This document shows, piece by piece, positions 63,058 to 64,000 of a stretch of DNA of 64,000 bases. The stretch is from J054 sp965221985 (GTDB taxonomy: Bacteria; Pseudomonadota; Gammaproteobacteria; Steroidobacterales; GCA-2729495), in NCBI GenBank assembly GCA_965221985.1, contig OZ244928.1, forward strand, positions 2,976,001 to 3,040,000, in the 5' to 3' direction. Made by a program: the position numbers and the translations under genes. Under the pieces are notes generated by a model. That model made no database searches. It was not told the DNA's origin and saw nothing but the letters and a program-made list of their open reading frames with translations. Within the stretch, counting starts at the first letter, position 1. Every line of letters starts with the position of its first letter.

Positions 63058-63857
63058 TTAAACTGCCGCCCTAAAGGGCGACTGTTTAAAGCTGCCCCGC
63101 TGAAAAATTCCTCCAGGGCGGTAATCATTGCTCTTCTGACAACCACGCTCGGGTTTCCAAAAAAACTGACCACGGAAAACAACACGCGAATTACCCTTTC
63201 CGCAATTTCACTGAATTAGTTTAACTTAGCGTGGCTCAAGTCCTCTCCTGGGCACCATTAAACTGCCGCCCTAAAGGGCGACTGTTTAAAGCTGCCCCGC
63301 TGAAAAATTCCTCCAGGGCGGTAATCATTGCTCTTCTGACAACCACGCTCGGGTTTCCAAAAAAACTGACCACGGAAAACAACACGCGAATTACCCTTTC
63401 CGCAATTTCACTGAATTAGTTTAACTTAGCGTGGCTCAAGTCCTCTCCTGGGCACCATTAAACTGCCGCCCTAAAGGGCGACTGTTTAAAGCTGCCCCGC
63501 TGAAAAATTCCTCCAGGGCGGTAATCATTGCTCTTCTGACAACCACGCTCGGGTTTCCAAAAAAACTGACCACGGAAAACAACACGCGAATTACCCTTTC
63601 CGCAATTTCACTGAATTAGTTTAACTTAGCGTGGCTCAAGTCCTCTCCTGGGCACCATTAAACTGCCGCCCTAAAGGGCGACTGTTTAAAGCTGCCCCGC
63701 TGAAAAATTCCTCCAGGGCGGTAATCATTGCTCTTCTGACAACCACGCTCGGGTTTCCAAAAAAACTGACCACGGAAAACAACACGCGAATTACCCTTTC
63801 CGCAATTTCACTGAATTAGTTTAACTTAGCGTGGCTCAAGTCCTCTCCTGGGCACCA
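63058..63857 (+). repeat. Four exact tandem 200-bp repeats, each ending in the tRNA-Leu 3' core
   Basis: Units at 63058-63257, 63258-63457, 63458-63657 and 63658-63857, identical base for base by eye. Each begins ttaaactgc, has a hairpin cgccct-AA-agggcg 10 bases in, and ends agcgtggctcaagtcctctc ctgggcacca. A 62-codon open frame crosses each unit from inside the core but has no support as a gene. Each unit looks like a minimal element without cargo, or a slippage duplication of one such element. Confidence 0.95.
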
Positions 63858-64000
63858 AGTAAAAACACAGCACTACTATGGTTTGACCTTGGCGTCACAC
63901 GAAGGTGGCAGACCACTGCGAGATAACTATCGCAAACTTTGCATCAGTGAACACACTGTTTCGTAGACATCTCACAGCTGCCCATCGCGAATTTTCTGAA
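63858..64000. mobile_element. Left end of a further tRNA-Leu segment (continues beyond window)
   Basis: After the last core, gtttgaccttggcgtcacac-gaaggtggcagaccac (63881-63916) closely resembles the left end of segment 1 at 49195-49230, with an imperfect ccttgg/cgaagg hairpin in the same place. This suggests another element of the same family starts here. No gene is visible in the remaining bases. Confidence 0.65.

Noticed and set aside
63231..63819. Repeated 62-residue protein in the 200-bp units
   Set aside because: The frame starts inside the tRNA core, has no ribosome binding site, and all copies are identical so give no coding signal. A 28-codon minus-strand frame (MITALEEFF...) is also open but equally unsupported.
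63058..63857. CRISPR array
   Set aside because: Whole 200-bp units are identical, with no short repeat alternating with unique spacers, and no cas genes nearby.

Overview
The window looks like a chromosomal contig of an uncultured gammaproteobacterium. The basis is gene order: bamC-dapA / gcvR-bcp-bepA, ffh-rpsP-rimM-trmD-rplS, and rnr-rlmB-rpsF-rpsR-rplI-dnaB all keep neighbour relations familiar from Gammaproteobacteria. TonB-dependent receptor, MlaA/MlaC and many lipoproteins show a Gram-negative envelope. I cannot place it to genus.

Layout. 1-8.7 kb: envelope and secreted genes (a cut-off lipoprotein, DUF411 protein, hotdog thioesterase, a large FG-GAP lipoprotein behind a sugar-type methyltransferase, a TonB receptor). 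8.9-14.1 kb: a short BamC-like lipoprotein, dapA, gcvR, bcp, bepA, mlaA, mlaC. 14.5-21.4 kb: Rrf2 regulator and a tightly overlapped suf operon (sufBCDS-sufU-sufT) ending in a SixA-like phosphatase. 21.4-24.8 kb: two related secreted proteins (one with a VPxPA-CTERM tail) between a dead and an intact REP-associated tyrosine transposase (RAYT) element. 24.8-35.1 kb, all minus strand: ffh-rpsP-rimM-trmD-rplS followed by a TatT-type TRAP transporter, a PQQ-type dehydrogenase and sppA. 35.2-42.1 kb: CNNM/CorC protein, radA, and a Ser/Thr phosphosignalling trio (CHASE2 kinase, PP2C phosphatase, FHA protein). 42.3-48.9 kb: dnaB, rplI, a frameshifted DUF2232 gene, rpsR, rpsF, rlmB, rnr.

49.06-64 kb is the most unusual part. 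A tRNA-Leu(CAG) gene is followed by a tandem series of segments, each ending in a copy of the tRNA 3' end (core CCTCTCCTGGGCACCA). Segment 1 (3.9 kb) carries a Crp/Fnr regulator, a Rieske oxygenase and an MFS transporter. Segment 2 (10 kb) carries a serine hydrolase, two diheme cytochromes c, a second MFS transporter, a flavin-reductase-like protein, a GntR regulator, a UbiD-family protein with a Tat signal, and several gene remnants. Then come four exact 200-bp repeats, each also ending in the tRNA 3' end, and the start of a further segment running off the window. The two large segments share a right end of about 120 bp with three small hairpins; segment 1 and the last segment share a hairpin-bearing left end. 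No recombinase gene is visible in the array. It reads as a chain of site-specific cargo elements in one tRNA gene, probably moved by an integrase encoded elsewhere.

The cargo looks catabolic: uptake (MFS), ring oxidation (Rieske), ester hydrolysis, decarboxylation (UbiD-like), and periplasmic electron transfer (cytochromes c), each set with its own regulator. The substrate cannot be read from the sequence.
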